Source of the DNA: Bradyrhizobium quebecense
GTDB lineage: Bacteria; Pseudomonadota; Alphaproteobacteria; Rhizobiales; Xanthobacteraceae
Direction: 5' to 3'
Length of the DNA: 64,000 nucleotides
NCBI RefSeq assembly: GCF_013373795.3
Contig: NZ_CP088022.1
Coordinates: forward strand, 124,001-188,000
The notes below the pieces were generated by a model. The model saw nothing but the letters and a program-made list of their open reading frames with translations. It was not told where the DNA came from and did no database searches. Within the stretch, counting starts at the first letter, position 1; the number at the start of each line of letters is the position of its first letter. This document shows, one piece after another, positions 43,427 through 50,001 of the stretch. Position numbers and translations under genes: made by a program.

Positions 43427-44149
43427 TCAGCCGGCCGCCTTGATGTCTTCCGGCGATTCCACATAGTACCCGGAATAACCGTCGACGAAGCAGAGGTGAT
43501 CATGGACCTCCTGGACGCCCGAGGTGTTCTCGGCGAGCACGATCGCGGCCTGGCGCGCGCGGTCATCGAAGATCAGGCCGTGCAGATGCACGACGCCGTT
43601 GCGCACCCAGACCTGGAAGCCGGCGGGACGCCAGCCGGTGGCGTTGATTTCGCGCAGGATCCGTTCGCGGATATGGCTGTCGTCGGCGGTCGGGTCGGGA
43701 ACCTCGCGCGCCAGCGATGCGACGGCCTGCAGGATGTCCGCCCGGGTGACGATCCCGACCATGGTCTTGCCGTTCACGACCGGCACCCGCTTCACGCCAT
43801 GCTTGTGCATCAGATGCACGATCTCGTCGAGCGGCGTCTGCTCCTCGACGGTGATCGGGTTCGCCGTCATGACATCCTCGACCTTGCGACCGCGCTCGTG
43901 CACGAAATCGGTCGCGGCACGACCCACGCCGGTGAACAGTTCCAGCCATGCTGAGCGCTTGTGGCCCGTGCCGATCTCGCCGCGCTGCAGGAAATCTCCC
44001 TCGGATACCATGCCCCTGAGCGTGCCGTCTTCGTCCATCACCGGCAGACCGCTGAGGTGACATCGCAGCATGATGTTGGCCGCATCCAGGATCTTCGTGT
44101 GCGGACTGACAGCGATGATATGCTTGGTCATGATCTGATGCGCACGCAT
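43427..44149 (-). CDS. CBS-pair plus BON domain protein E
   Basis: 240 residues: CBS1 (MRAHQIMTKHIIAVSPHTKILDAANIMLRCHLSGLPVMD), linker HKRSAWLELFTGVGRAATDFVHERGRKVEDVMT, CBS2 (LMHKHGVKRVPVV), BON (FQVWVRNGVVHLHGLIFDDRARQAAIVLAENTSGVQEVHDHL), tail YVESPEDIKAAG. Nearest paralogue is protein B at 30254. GGAGG precedes ATG 44149. Confidence 0.9.
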   Translation of the reverse strand: MRAHQIMTKHIIAVSPHTKILDAANIMLRCHLSGLPVMDEDGTLRGMVSEGDFLQRGEIGTGHKRSAWLELFTGVGRAATDFVHERGRKVEDVMTANPITVEEQTPLDEIVHLMHKHGVKRVPVVNGKTMVGIVTRADILQAVASLAREVPDPTADDSHIRERILREINATGWRPAGFQVWVRNGVVHLHGLIFDDRARQAAIVLAENTSGVQEVHDHLCFVDGYSGYYVESPEDIKAAG

Positions 44150-44201
44150 GTCGGACCTCCGTGTTGATAAAAATAGAATAAAGCTCCGTGCACTCCGCAC
44201 A

Positions 44202-44215
44202 TTGACCTGGCTCAA
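44202..44215. promoter_or_regulatory. FixK/FNR box 16, overlapping a stop codon
   Basis: TTGA-CCTGGC-TCAA; 52 bp before the CBS-BON gene. The stop codon of the upstream cytochrome gene (44212-44214) lies inside the right half-site. Confidence 0.8.
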
Positions 44216-44568
44216 CGGTCTGCTTGCCCGCGCTCCAGCGATTTCAAGAACAGAATGAAGTCGCCCACCTGGTCCGCCTCGAAGCTGAACTGGGGCATGG
44301 TCGGATGGCCGGTGACGATTCCTTCCGCCAGCGATTCCTGCAGCATCTCGACCGGATAGCGTTCGTGCAATGTCCGGAACGGAGGTGCTATCTTCAGCGG
44401 GCTCGGGCTCACCTTGTCGATTGCATGGCAGCGGGCGCAGTAGAGCTGCGCAAGGCGACGGCCTTGCGCCTGGTCCGCAGCAGCTGGAGTCAGTGCGGCG
44501 CAGATCGCGCCGATGATGACGAATCCGCGGGCCACATGCCTTGGAAATGTTCCGGCAGGATACTTCAC
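44212..44568 (-). CDS. Small exported cytochrome c
   Basis: 118 residues: signal peptide (about 1-31, ending TPAAADQ), haem motif CARCH near residue 44, and distal Met in HPTMPQFSF. Class I monohaem cytochrome. It lies 14 bp after the Usp gene on the same strand and is probably cotranscribed with it. Confidence 0.88.
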   Translation of the reverse strand: MKYPAGTFPRHVARGFVIIGAICAALTPAAADQAQGRRLAQLYCARCHAIDKVSPSPLKIAPPFRTLHERYPVEMLQESLAEGIVTGHPTMPQFSFEADQVGDFILFLKSLERGQADR

Positions 44569-44582
44569 AATTCGACCCTCGC

Positions 44583-45419
44583 TTAGTGAGACATCAGGAC
44601 CGGAACGGTCATCGCGCGCAGCATGTCGCGCGTGACGCCGCCGAGCAGAATTTCCTGCAGACGGGAGTGGCCGTATCCACCCATCACCAGAAGATCCAGG
44701 CTCTCATCCGCCGCGATCGACAGCAAGATCGACTGAACCTCCGACTTGGACGCCGGCAACGATGTGATCTTGGCCGGAAGACCGGCCTTGGCAAGATATC
44801 GCACCAGATGGTCGGCGGAGCTCTCCGCAGGGATAGGGTCAGGGCCATCGATGGTGATGATGGCAAGGGCGTCGGCAGCGCGCAGCAGCGGCATTGCGTC
44901 GTGGAGGGCGCGGGCAGCAAGCCGGCTGCCGTCCCAGCAGATCCCGATTCGTTTCGCCGAGAATGCGCCATGGAACGTGTAGGGCATGAACAGGACGGGA
45001 CCGCCGGCCTGGAACAAAAGCTCACGTGGGATCACATTGTCATAGCTGTTGTAGTCGCCCAGCGGCTGGGCGACCACGGTGAGGTCGTGCAGACGCGCGT
45101 TCGCGCAGATGATCTCGCGCGCATCGATCGGAAGCGCACCCACCGCGCGGGTCGCGTAGGATATCCCTGCATTCCGTGCCTCGACGTCGAAGACGCGCAG
45201 CGCCGCCTCGGCGCGTTCGAGGGCCTGATCGTGTTCGGCCTCGAACAGCGAGGCGACCGCCACCCCCCCTTCAGCGACCAACGGTACGCTGGCAGTCTCG
45301 TAGCCGATCGCCATTGCGTCGAGATGCGCGCCGATGCCGAGCGCGAGCGAAACCGATCCGTCGACCGCGGGACGTGGCGACAGCTCCGTCGGAATGTGGA
45401 CGAGGATGTTCTTGAACAT
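44583..45419 (-). CDS. Tandem universal stress protein 2
   Basis: 278 residues with two Usp halves: MFKNILVHIPTELSPRPAVDGSVSLALGIGAHLDAMAIG, and a second half AKRIGICWDGSRLAARALHDAMPLLRAADALAIITID ending DLLVMGGYGHSRLQEILLGGVTRDMLRAMTVPVLMSH. The nucleotide loop again has GG in place of GS/GT. GGAG precedes ATG 45419. Box 17 lies 65 bp upstream. Confidence 0.9.
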   Translation of the reverse strand: MFKNILVHIPTELSPRPAVDGSVSLALGIGAHLDAMAIGYETASVPLVAEGGVAVASLFEAEHDQALERAEAALRVFDVEARNAGISYATRAVGALPIDAREIICANARLHDLTVVAQPLGDYNSYDNVIPRELLFQAGGPVLFMPYTFHGAFSAKRIGICWDGSRLAARALHDAMPLLRAADALAIITIDGPDPIPAESSADHLVRYLAKAGLPAKITSLPASKSEVQSILLSIAADESLDLLVMGGYGHSRLQEILLGGVTRDMLRAMTVPVLMSH

Positions 45420-45484
45420 GGGCCGTTCTCCAAAGGGGGATGGAAGAGCAAGTGCCATCAAAGCACCGGTCGAGGCGGGCCGAT

Positions 45485-45498
45485 TTGATCTGCCTCAT
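45485..45498. promoter_or_regulatory. FixK/FNR box 17 (left of a pair, one mismatch)
   Basis: TTGA-TCTGCC-TCAT; 65 bp before the Usp gene on the left. Its partner starts exactly 33 bp to the right. Confidence 0.6.
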
Positions 45499-45517
45499 GC
45501 GCGTTCGTGGATTCTGA

Positions 45518-45531
45518 TTGAGCGAGATCAA
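45518..45531. promoter_or_regulatory. FixK/FNR box 18 (right of a pair)
   Basis: TTGA-GCGAGA-TCAA; 53 bp before phaB on the right. Confidence 0.78.
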
Positions 45532-45584
45532 TTCATCGAGCGTGTACTTCGCGCAAATGTTGTGCCCAGCTTGGAGGAGTCGGC

Positions 45585-46310
45585 ATGGCGCGCGTCGCAT
45601 TGGTTACAGGTGGAAGCAGGGGAATTGGCGCGGCGATTTCGCGGGCCCTCGCTGCTGGCGGGTGCCGGGTTGCGGCCTGCTATGCCGGAAATGCGGACGC
45701 TGCGCGCCGATTTGGCGAGCAGACCGGAATTCGCACCTTCCGGTGGGATGTTGCCGATTTCGATGTCTGTGCAGCTGGTGTCCGTGAGGTCGAAGCCGCG
45801 CTCGGTCCGATCGATATCCTGGTCAACAATGCCGGCATCGTGCGCGACGCCACGCTGCACCGCATGACGAAGCCGCAATGGGACGCGGTGCTCCGAACTG
45901 ATCTGGATTCGCTGTTCAACATGTGCAGGCCGCTGATCGAGGGCATGCGGGCGCGCAAGTTCGGGCGGATCATCAACATCTCGTCGATCAATGGGCAGAA
46001 GGGCCAGATCGGTCAGACGAACTATGCCGCGGCGAAGGCCGCCGAGCTCGGCTTCACCCGCGCGCTCGCGCTCGAAAGCGCGCGATTTGGGATCACGGTC
46101 AATGCGATCTGCCCGGGTTACATCAATACCGAGATGCTGGCCGCGGTGCCGACTGATGTCATGCAGAACTCCATTCTGCCGCAGATCCCGGTTGGGCGGC
46201 TGGGGCAGCCGGAAGAAATTGCCCGTGCCGTCGCATTTCTTGCCGCCGACGAAGCGGGTTTCATCACCGGGTCGACGCTGTCGATCAATGGCGGCCAGCA
46301 CATGTGCTGA
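45585..46310 (+). CDS. phaB: Acetoacetyl-CoA reductase PhaB
   Basis: 241-residue short-chain dehydrogenase. NADPH motif TGGSRGIGAAISRAL, NNAGI, catalytic Ser in INISSINGQKGQIGQ, YAAAK (Tyr and Lys), and the C-terminal CPGYINTEML and GSTLSINGGQHMC. The NGQKGQ.GQTNYAAAK stretch is the mark of PhaB. It reduces acetoacetyl-CoA to 3-hydroxybutyryl-CoA for PHB. phaC follows two genes later on the same strand. Confidence 0.92.
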   Translation: MARVALVTGGSRGIGAAISRALAAGGCRVAACYAGNADAARRFGEQTGIRTFRWDVADFDVCAAGVREVEAALGPIDILVNNAGIVRDATLHRMTKPQWDAVLRTDLDSLFNMCRPLIEGMRARKFGRIINISSINGQKGQIGQTNYAAAKAAELGFTRALALESARFGITVNAICPGYINTEMLAAVPTDVMQNSILPQIPVGRLGQPEEIARAVAFLAADEAGFITGSTLSINGGQHMC

Positions 46311-46324
46311 ATGGGAGAATGACC

Positions 46325-46804
46325 ATGCTCGCAACTGACGTGATGCGCAGTTCATTCGCGACGATCAAGCCGACCGCCACGGTGCTCAACGCCGTCCAAC
46401 TGCTGCTTGAGACTGATCAGCGCGGCCTGCCGGTGATCGACGATGCTGGAGCTCTCATTGGCATGGTTTCGGAGGGCGATTTCCTTCACCGTGACGAGCT
46501 TGGCATCAGCCCGCCGTCCGGAAACTGGCTGGAGTCGCTGCTCGGCATTGCCGAGAACACGCCCGAACGCGAACGTATGCGCACCTTGCGGGTCGGTTCG
46601 CTCATGAGTTCTTCTCCAATCACCGTCGATGTCGAGGCATCGATCGAGGACGTCGTCGCGCAGATGGATATCTACGATGTTGCCCAGGTTCCCGTGGTAT
46701 GCGCCGGCGCTGTCGTCGGCATTGTCAGTCGCAGGGAACTGCTTGCAGCATTGGCGCGACGATTGAGAGAAGCAGAGAAAGCAAGCAGCGGAGTCACTTC
46801 ATGA
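46325..46804 (+). CDS. CBS-pair protein G (no BON)
   Basis: 159 residues: MLATDVMRSSFATIKPTATVLNAVQLLLETDQRGLPVIDDAGALIGMVSEGDFLHRDELG, then second CBS (VGSLMSSSPITVDVEASIEDVVAQMDIYDVAQVPVV). GGGAG lies 8 bp before ATG 46325. Paralogue of the protein at 25165. It sits inside the phaB-phaC unit, so a nucleotide-responsive partner of PHB metabolism is possible (inference). Confidence 0.88.
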   Translation: MLATDVMRSSFATIKPTATVLNAVQLLLETDQRGLPVIDDAGALIGMVSEGDFLHRDELGISPPSGNWLESLLGIAENTPERERMRTLRVGSLMSSSPITVDVEASIEDVVAQMDIYDVAQVPVVCAGAVVGIVSRRELLAALARRLREAEKASSGVTS

Positions 46805-47181
46805 GCGAGATTGCCTTGCAAACACATGCGCATGCCGTCGTTTGGATCGATCACCTTGTCGCGAAGGTTTTCGGCATTGGGTTGACAGGAGTCAGCGCCA
46901 CGGCCGTTCATGCTCATTTGCCCTCGCAGCATCTGCATCACAAGGCGAATACGATCGGCGATGGCCGCGTCCAGGCCGACGCGACATTCCTCGCCCGGGT
47001 AGGGGAGGCCGTGGGCGGTTGCAGCGATCTGCTCGTCATCGGACCAGGTATCGAGAGGACTGAACTGATGCAGTATCTCAGAACGGCAAGGCCCGACCTC
47101 AATTTGCATGTTGAGCCGAGCAATCATCCGACGGACGGCGAGATCGTGGCGTTGGGCCGGAAACGGTTCCGTTTCGACTAG
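46801..47181 (+). CDS. Release-factor-like (translational machinery family) protein
   Basis: 126 residues. HAVVWIDHLVAKVFGIG start, HHKANTIGDGRVQADATFLARV middle, and LLVIGPGIERTELMQYLRTARPDLNLHVEPSNHPTDGEIVALGRKRFRFD end. This matches small proteins annotated as translational machinery proteins with an eRF1-domain-like fold. ATG overlaps the CBS stop (ATGA). Assignment to the release-factor-like superfamily is by eye. Confidence 0.7.
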   Translation: MSEIALQTHAHAVVWIDHLVAKVFGIGLTGVSATAVHAHLPSQHLHHKANTIGDGRVQADATFLARVGEAVGGCSDLLVIGPGIERTELMQYLRTARPDLNLHVEPSNHPTDGEIVALGRKRFRFD

Positions 47182-47266
47182 GCAGGGACGTCTGGCGTTG
47201 GAGCAGGCGCCGAACGCAAAGACAGGTAAGGGCCGAGCTCATTCCGCTCGAGCAAGGAGGTGAGCG

Positions 47267-49081
47267 ATGACAGTCCAAGCAGTTCTCGACCAAACCACAT
47301 CCCCCGCCAACGACGACGTGGCGGCTGCAAGAATGCCAGCCTCCGTGGTCCCTGAGAGTGAAGGATCGACGGCGGCCGAATCGATCGACCAGCTGGCTCA
47401 CGCGGCGATGGCGCGATGGACTGGGGGCATCTCGCCGGCGAGCCTTGCGCTGGCGTTTGCCGATTGGCAGCTCCACCTCGCGGCGTCGCCCGGAAAACGG
47501 CTTGAGCTTGCACTGAAAGCTCTTGGTGACGGCTCGCGCTTCGCGCGAATGGTGTCGACGCCGCATGCGGCTTGGCAGCCCTGGTTCATGGTCAAGCCTC
47601 AGCCGGGCGACAATAGGTTTTCCGGCCAGGATTGGTCGCTGCCGGCCTTCAATATCATGGCCCAGGCTTTCCTGCTGGGCGAACAGTGGTGGCATTCGGC
47701 GGCGAGCGACCTGCGTGGCGTCTCGAAGGCAAATGCAGCAATTGTGGATTTCACCGTCCGCCAATGTCTCGATGTCGTGGCGCCGTCCAACTTCGCGTTC
47801 AGCAACCCCGAGGTGCTGCGGCGAGCGATGGATTCAGGTGGCGGCAACTTCGTGTCGGGCTGGCATAACTGGCTGGAAGATTGCAAGGACCTGTTGAGCG
47901 CCAGTCCGTCCGGACCCGCCCCATTTGTGGTCGGCAAGGACGTTGCCGCGACCAAGGGCAAGGTTGTCTACCGGAATGAGCTGATCGAGCTCATCCAATA
48001 CGCACCCGAGACGGCCGACGTTTGCCCCGAACCGGTACTTATCGTGCCGGCGTGGATCATGAAGTATTACATCCTCGATCTCTCGCCGCAGAATTCGCTC
48101 GTGCGCTTCCTGGTTCAACGCGGCTTTACGGTGTTCATGATCTCATGGCGCAACCCCGGGCCAGCCGATCGCGAACTTGGCCTCGATCACTATCGCAAGC
48201 TTGGGATCGACGCCGCGATCGACGTGATCAATCAGCTTGTTCCCGAACGTCCAATCCATGCGGCTGGCTACTGTCTTGGCGGGACGCTACTCGCCATTGC
48301 GGCTGCTCGGCTGCAGAAGGAGCGGCCCGGCTGCCTGCGCTCGGTGACGCTCTTGGCAGCCCAGGTCGATTTCACCGATGCTGGCGAGCTGACGCTCTTC
48401 ATCAATGAAAGCCAGGTTGCGTTCCTGGAGGATATGATGCGGCAGCGCGGCGTGCTCGAGACGGCGCAGATGGCCGGTGCGTTCCAGTTGCTGCGGTCGA
48501 ACGATATGATCTGGTCGCGCCTGGTACGCGATTATCTCATGGGCGAGCGCGCCGCACCGAGTGACCTGATGTCATGGAACGCGGACGCGACTCGCATGCC
48601 CTATCGGATGCATTCGGATTATCTGCGCAAGCTGTTTCTCAACAACGACCTTGCCGAGGGCCGCTATTTGGCGGACGGGCAGCCGGTGGCACTTTCCGAT
48701 CTTCGCGCCCCCATGTTCGTGGTCGGCACCGTTCGTGATCACGTCGCGCCCTGGCGGTCGGTTCACAAGATTCACCTGTTGGCCGATGCCGATATCGCCT
48801 TCGTGCTGGCGAGCGGCGGTCACAACGCCGGCATCGTTGCTCCGCCGTCGGAGGAGGGGCACAGCTATCAGTTGTTGGAGAAGAAGGCGGATCAACCTTA
48901 TGTCGGCCCCGACCAGTGGTTGCGGAAGGCGGTGAATCGCGACGGATCCTGGTGGCTGGAGTGGGTTCGCTTCCTCACGGCACATTCCGGTGCGTGGGTG
49001 CCGGCGCAGTCGGCGCTTTACGCGCCCGGGGGTAGATCGCCGCTCGACGATGCGCCTGGACAGTACGTCCTGCAGCATTGA
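47267..49081 (+). CDS. phaC: Class I poly(3-hydroxyalkanoate) synthase PhaC
   Basis: 604 residues. Conserved N-terminal part (DWSLPAFNIMAQAFLLGEQWW..VDFTVRQCLDVVAPSNFAFSNPEVL), lipase-like box GYCLGGT with catalytic Cys336, later Asp in GTVRDHVAPW and His in SGGHNAG. PhaC polymerises 3-hydroxybutyryl-CoA on granules. AAGGAGG before ATG 47267. An N-terminal ~40-residue extension is low complexity. Last gene of the phaB-CBS-RF-phaC series. Confidence 0.94.
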   Translation: MTVQAVLDQTTSPANDDVAAARMPASVVPESEGSTAAESIDQLAHAAMARWTGGISPASLALAFADWQLHLAASPGKRLELALKALGDGSRFARMVSTPHAAWQPWFMVKPQPGDNRFSGQDWSLPAFNIMAQAFLLGEQWWHSAASDLRGVSKANAAIVDFTVRQCLDVVAPSNFAFSNPEVLRRAMDSGGGNFVSGWHNWLEDCKDLLSASPSGPAPFVVGKDVAATKGKVVYRNELIELIQYAPETADVCPEPVLIVPAWIMKYYILDLSPQNSLVRFLVQRGFTVFMISWRNPGPADRELGLDHYRKLGIDAAIDVINQLVPERPIHAAGYCLGGTLLAIAAARLQKERPGCLRSVTLLAAQVDFTDAGELTLFINESQVAFLEDMMRQRGVLETAQMAGAFQLLRSNDMIWSRLVRDYLMGERAAPSDLMSWNADATRMPYRMHSDYLRKLFLNNDLAEGRYLADGQPVALSDLRAPMFVVGTVRDHVAPWRSVHKIHLLADADIAFVLASGGHNAGIVAPPSEEGHSYQLLEKKADQPYVGPDQWLRKAVNRDGSWWLEWVRFLTAHSGAWVPAQSALYAPGGRSPLDDAPGQYVLQH

Positions 49082-49108
49082 TCCGGCCAGCTGTCGCCTT
49101 GGAGGGGC

Positions 49109-49122
49109 TTGATCTGCAGCAA
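49109..49122. promoter_or_regulatory. FixK/FNR box 19
   Basis: TTGA-TCTGCA-GCAA; 119 bp before the small gene at 49242, farther than usual. A broken second box lies nearer (49169-49185; TTGA and TCAA nine bases apart). Confidence 0.6.
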
Positions 49123-49241
49123 AGTCCAGCGGTGCCAAGTCCTTATGGTAGCAACGTCGCCCGCAGGATTGAGGGTCTGGCTCAACGTTCCGGGAGCGAA
49201 ATTCGCGGGCCATGAGCCGCGCCCGTCTGCAGGAGAGAGCC

Positions 49242-49412
49242 GTGAGTCTCATTATTCGAATTCTCTTCATACTCGCGGGGTTCGTCGCAGCGCTGTTTGT
49301 CGCGCGCGATACCCTCAACTTCGACATCATGCAGATGTTCGTCGTCGTTCTACTCGTAACCGGACTTCTGATGGTCGGTGCTCTCTGGAGTGTGTGGCGG
49401 CGCCAGGCGTAA
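49242..49412 (+). CDS. 56-aa two-span membrane protein
   Basis: 56 residues from GTG 49242 (AGGAGAG 5 bp upstream): two helices, SLIIRILFILAGFVAALFVA and MQMFVVVLLVTGLLMVGALW, joined by RDTLNFDI, tail SVWRRQA. The longer ATG at 49212 lacks a ribosome site. Function unknown. Confidence 0.65.
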   Translation: MSLIIRILFILAGFVAALFVARDTLNFDIMQMFVVVLLVTGLLMVGALWSVWRRQA

Positions 49413-49590
49413 CCGTCCACCATTCGCGTGAGTGGCGACGCTCCAGCATAGCGACTCGGCTCGCTGCAATCCTGCAGCGCTGTTGCTCTTTGGAAGCGCC
49501 GGATCGGCTCACGTCGACGAGGCTTGAACGTCTGCTTCGAGCCCAACCGCGGATCGCCAGCTTGCGGATGATCTTTCATGCGAATGCACC

Positions 49591-49618
49591 GAGGGCCGGC
49601 CCTGCAAGGTCGGCCCTC
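49591..49618. terminator. Strong hairpin between convergent genes
   Basis: GAGGGCCG..CGGCCCTC with further inner pairs around a CTGCAA loop. It separates the rightward 49242 gene from the leftward 49678 gene. No T-run on either side, so termination is only probable. Confidence 0.45.
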
Positions 49619-49640
49619 GATGCATAGCAGACGTCAAGGC

Positions 49641-49664
49641 AAGCTAAGTTAAGCTAAGCTAAGC
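49641..49664. repeat. Short AAGCTAAG-type tandem repeat
   Basis: AAGCTAAGTTAAGCTAAGCT plus AAGC: about five copies of a 5-bp unit (GCTAA/GTTAA) next to the hairpin and 14 bp from the end of the next gene. Confidence 0.6.
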
Positions 49665-49677
49665 GAGTGCGCTCATT

Positions 49678-49926
49678 CTAGCGTCCGACGGTAGCGTCAC
49701 GACCGGTGAAGGCTATCAGCAGCAACGACAGCGCAGACGCCGCTGCCACAAAGGCTGCGGTCCAGGCTGCCGCCGATACGACAAAGGCCGCCTCAAATCG
49801 CCAAGCCAGAAGCGGCTCGGTCGAGGCAAGCGGCATCGCGTCGGGGAAGAACCAGTTGTAGAATACAACAAGCGCCGCCGTAGCGATGGCGCTTCCGGCA
49901 AAAAGAAGACCCAATGCGCGGTTCAT
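49678..49926 (-). CDS. 82-aa two-span membrane protein
   Basis: 82 residues: helix 1 (LGLLFAGSAIATAALVVFYNWFF), short loop DAMPLASTEPLLAWRFEA, helix 2 (AFVVSAAAWTAAFVAAASALSLLLIAF). AGGAGG lies 6 bp before ATG 49926. It follows the kinase gene by 68 bp and has a FixJ-like motif upstream instead of a FixK box. Confidence 0.7.
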   Translation of the reverse strand: MNRALGLLFAGSAIATAALVVFYNWFFPDAMPLASTEPLLAWRFEAAFVVSAAAWTAAFVAAASALSLLLIAFTGRDATVGR

Positions 49927-49984
49927 AGCATCCTCCTGTTCTCGTGAAAGGATGCTGACAGACTTCGCCGGTTCGACCAATTCC

Positions 49985-50001
49985 GGATATTCCCTTAGGG
50001 G
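49985..50001. promoter_or_regulatory. Second copy of the fixK-upstream motif
   Basis: GGATATTCCCTTAGGGG, close to GGATATTTCCCCTAAGTA upstream of fixK. It lies 58 bp before the 82-aa gene and overlaps the stop of the kinase gene. Confidence 0.35.
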
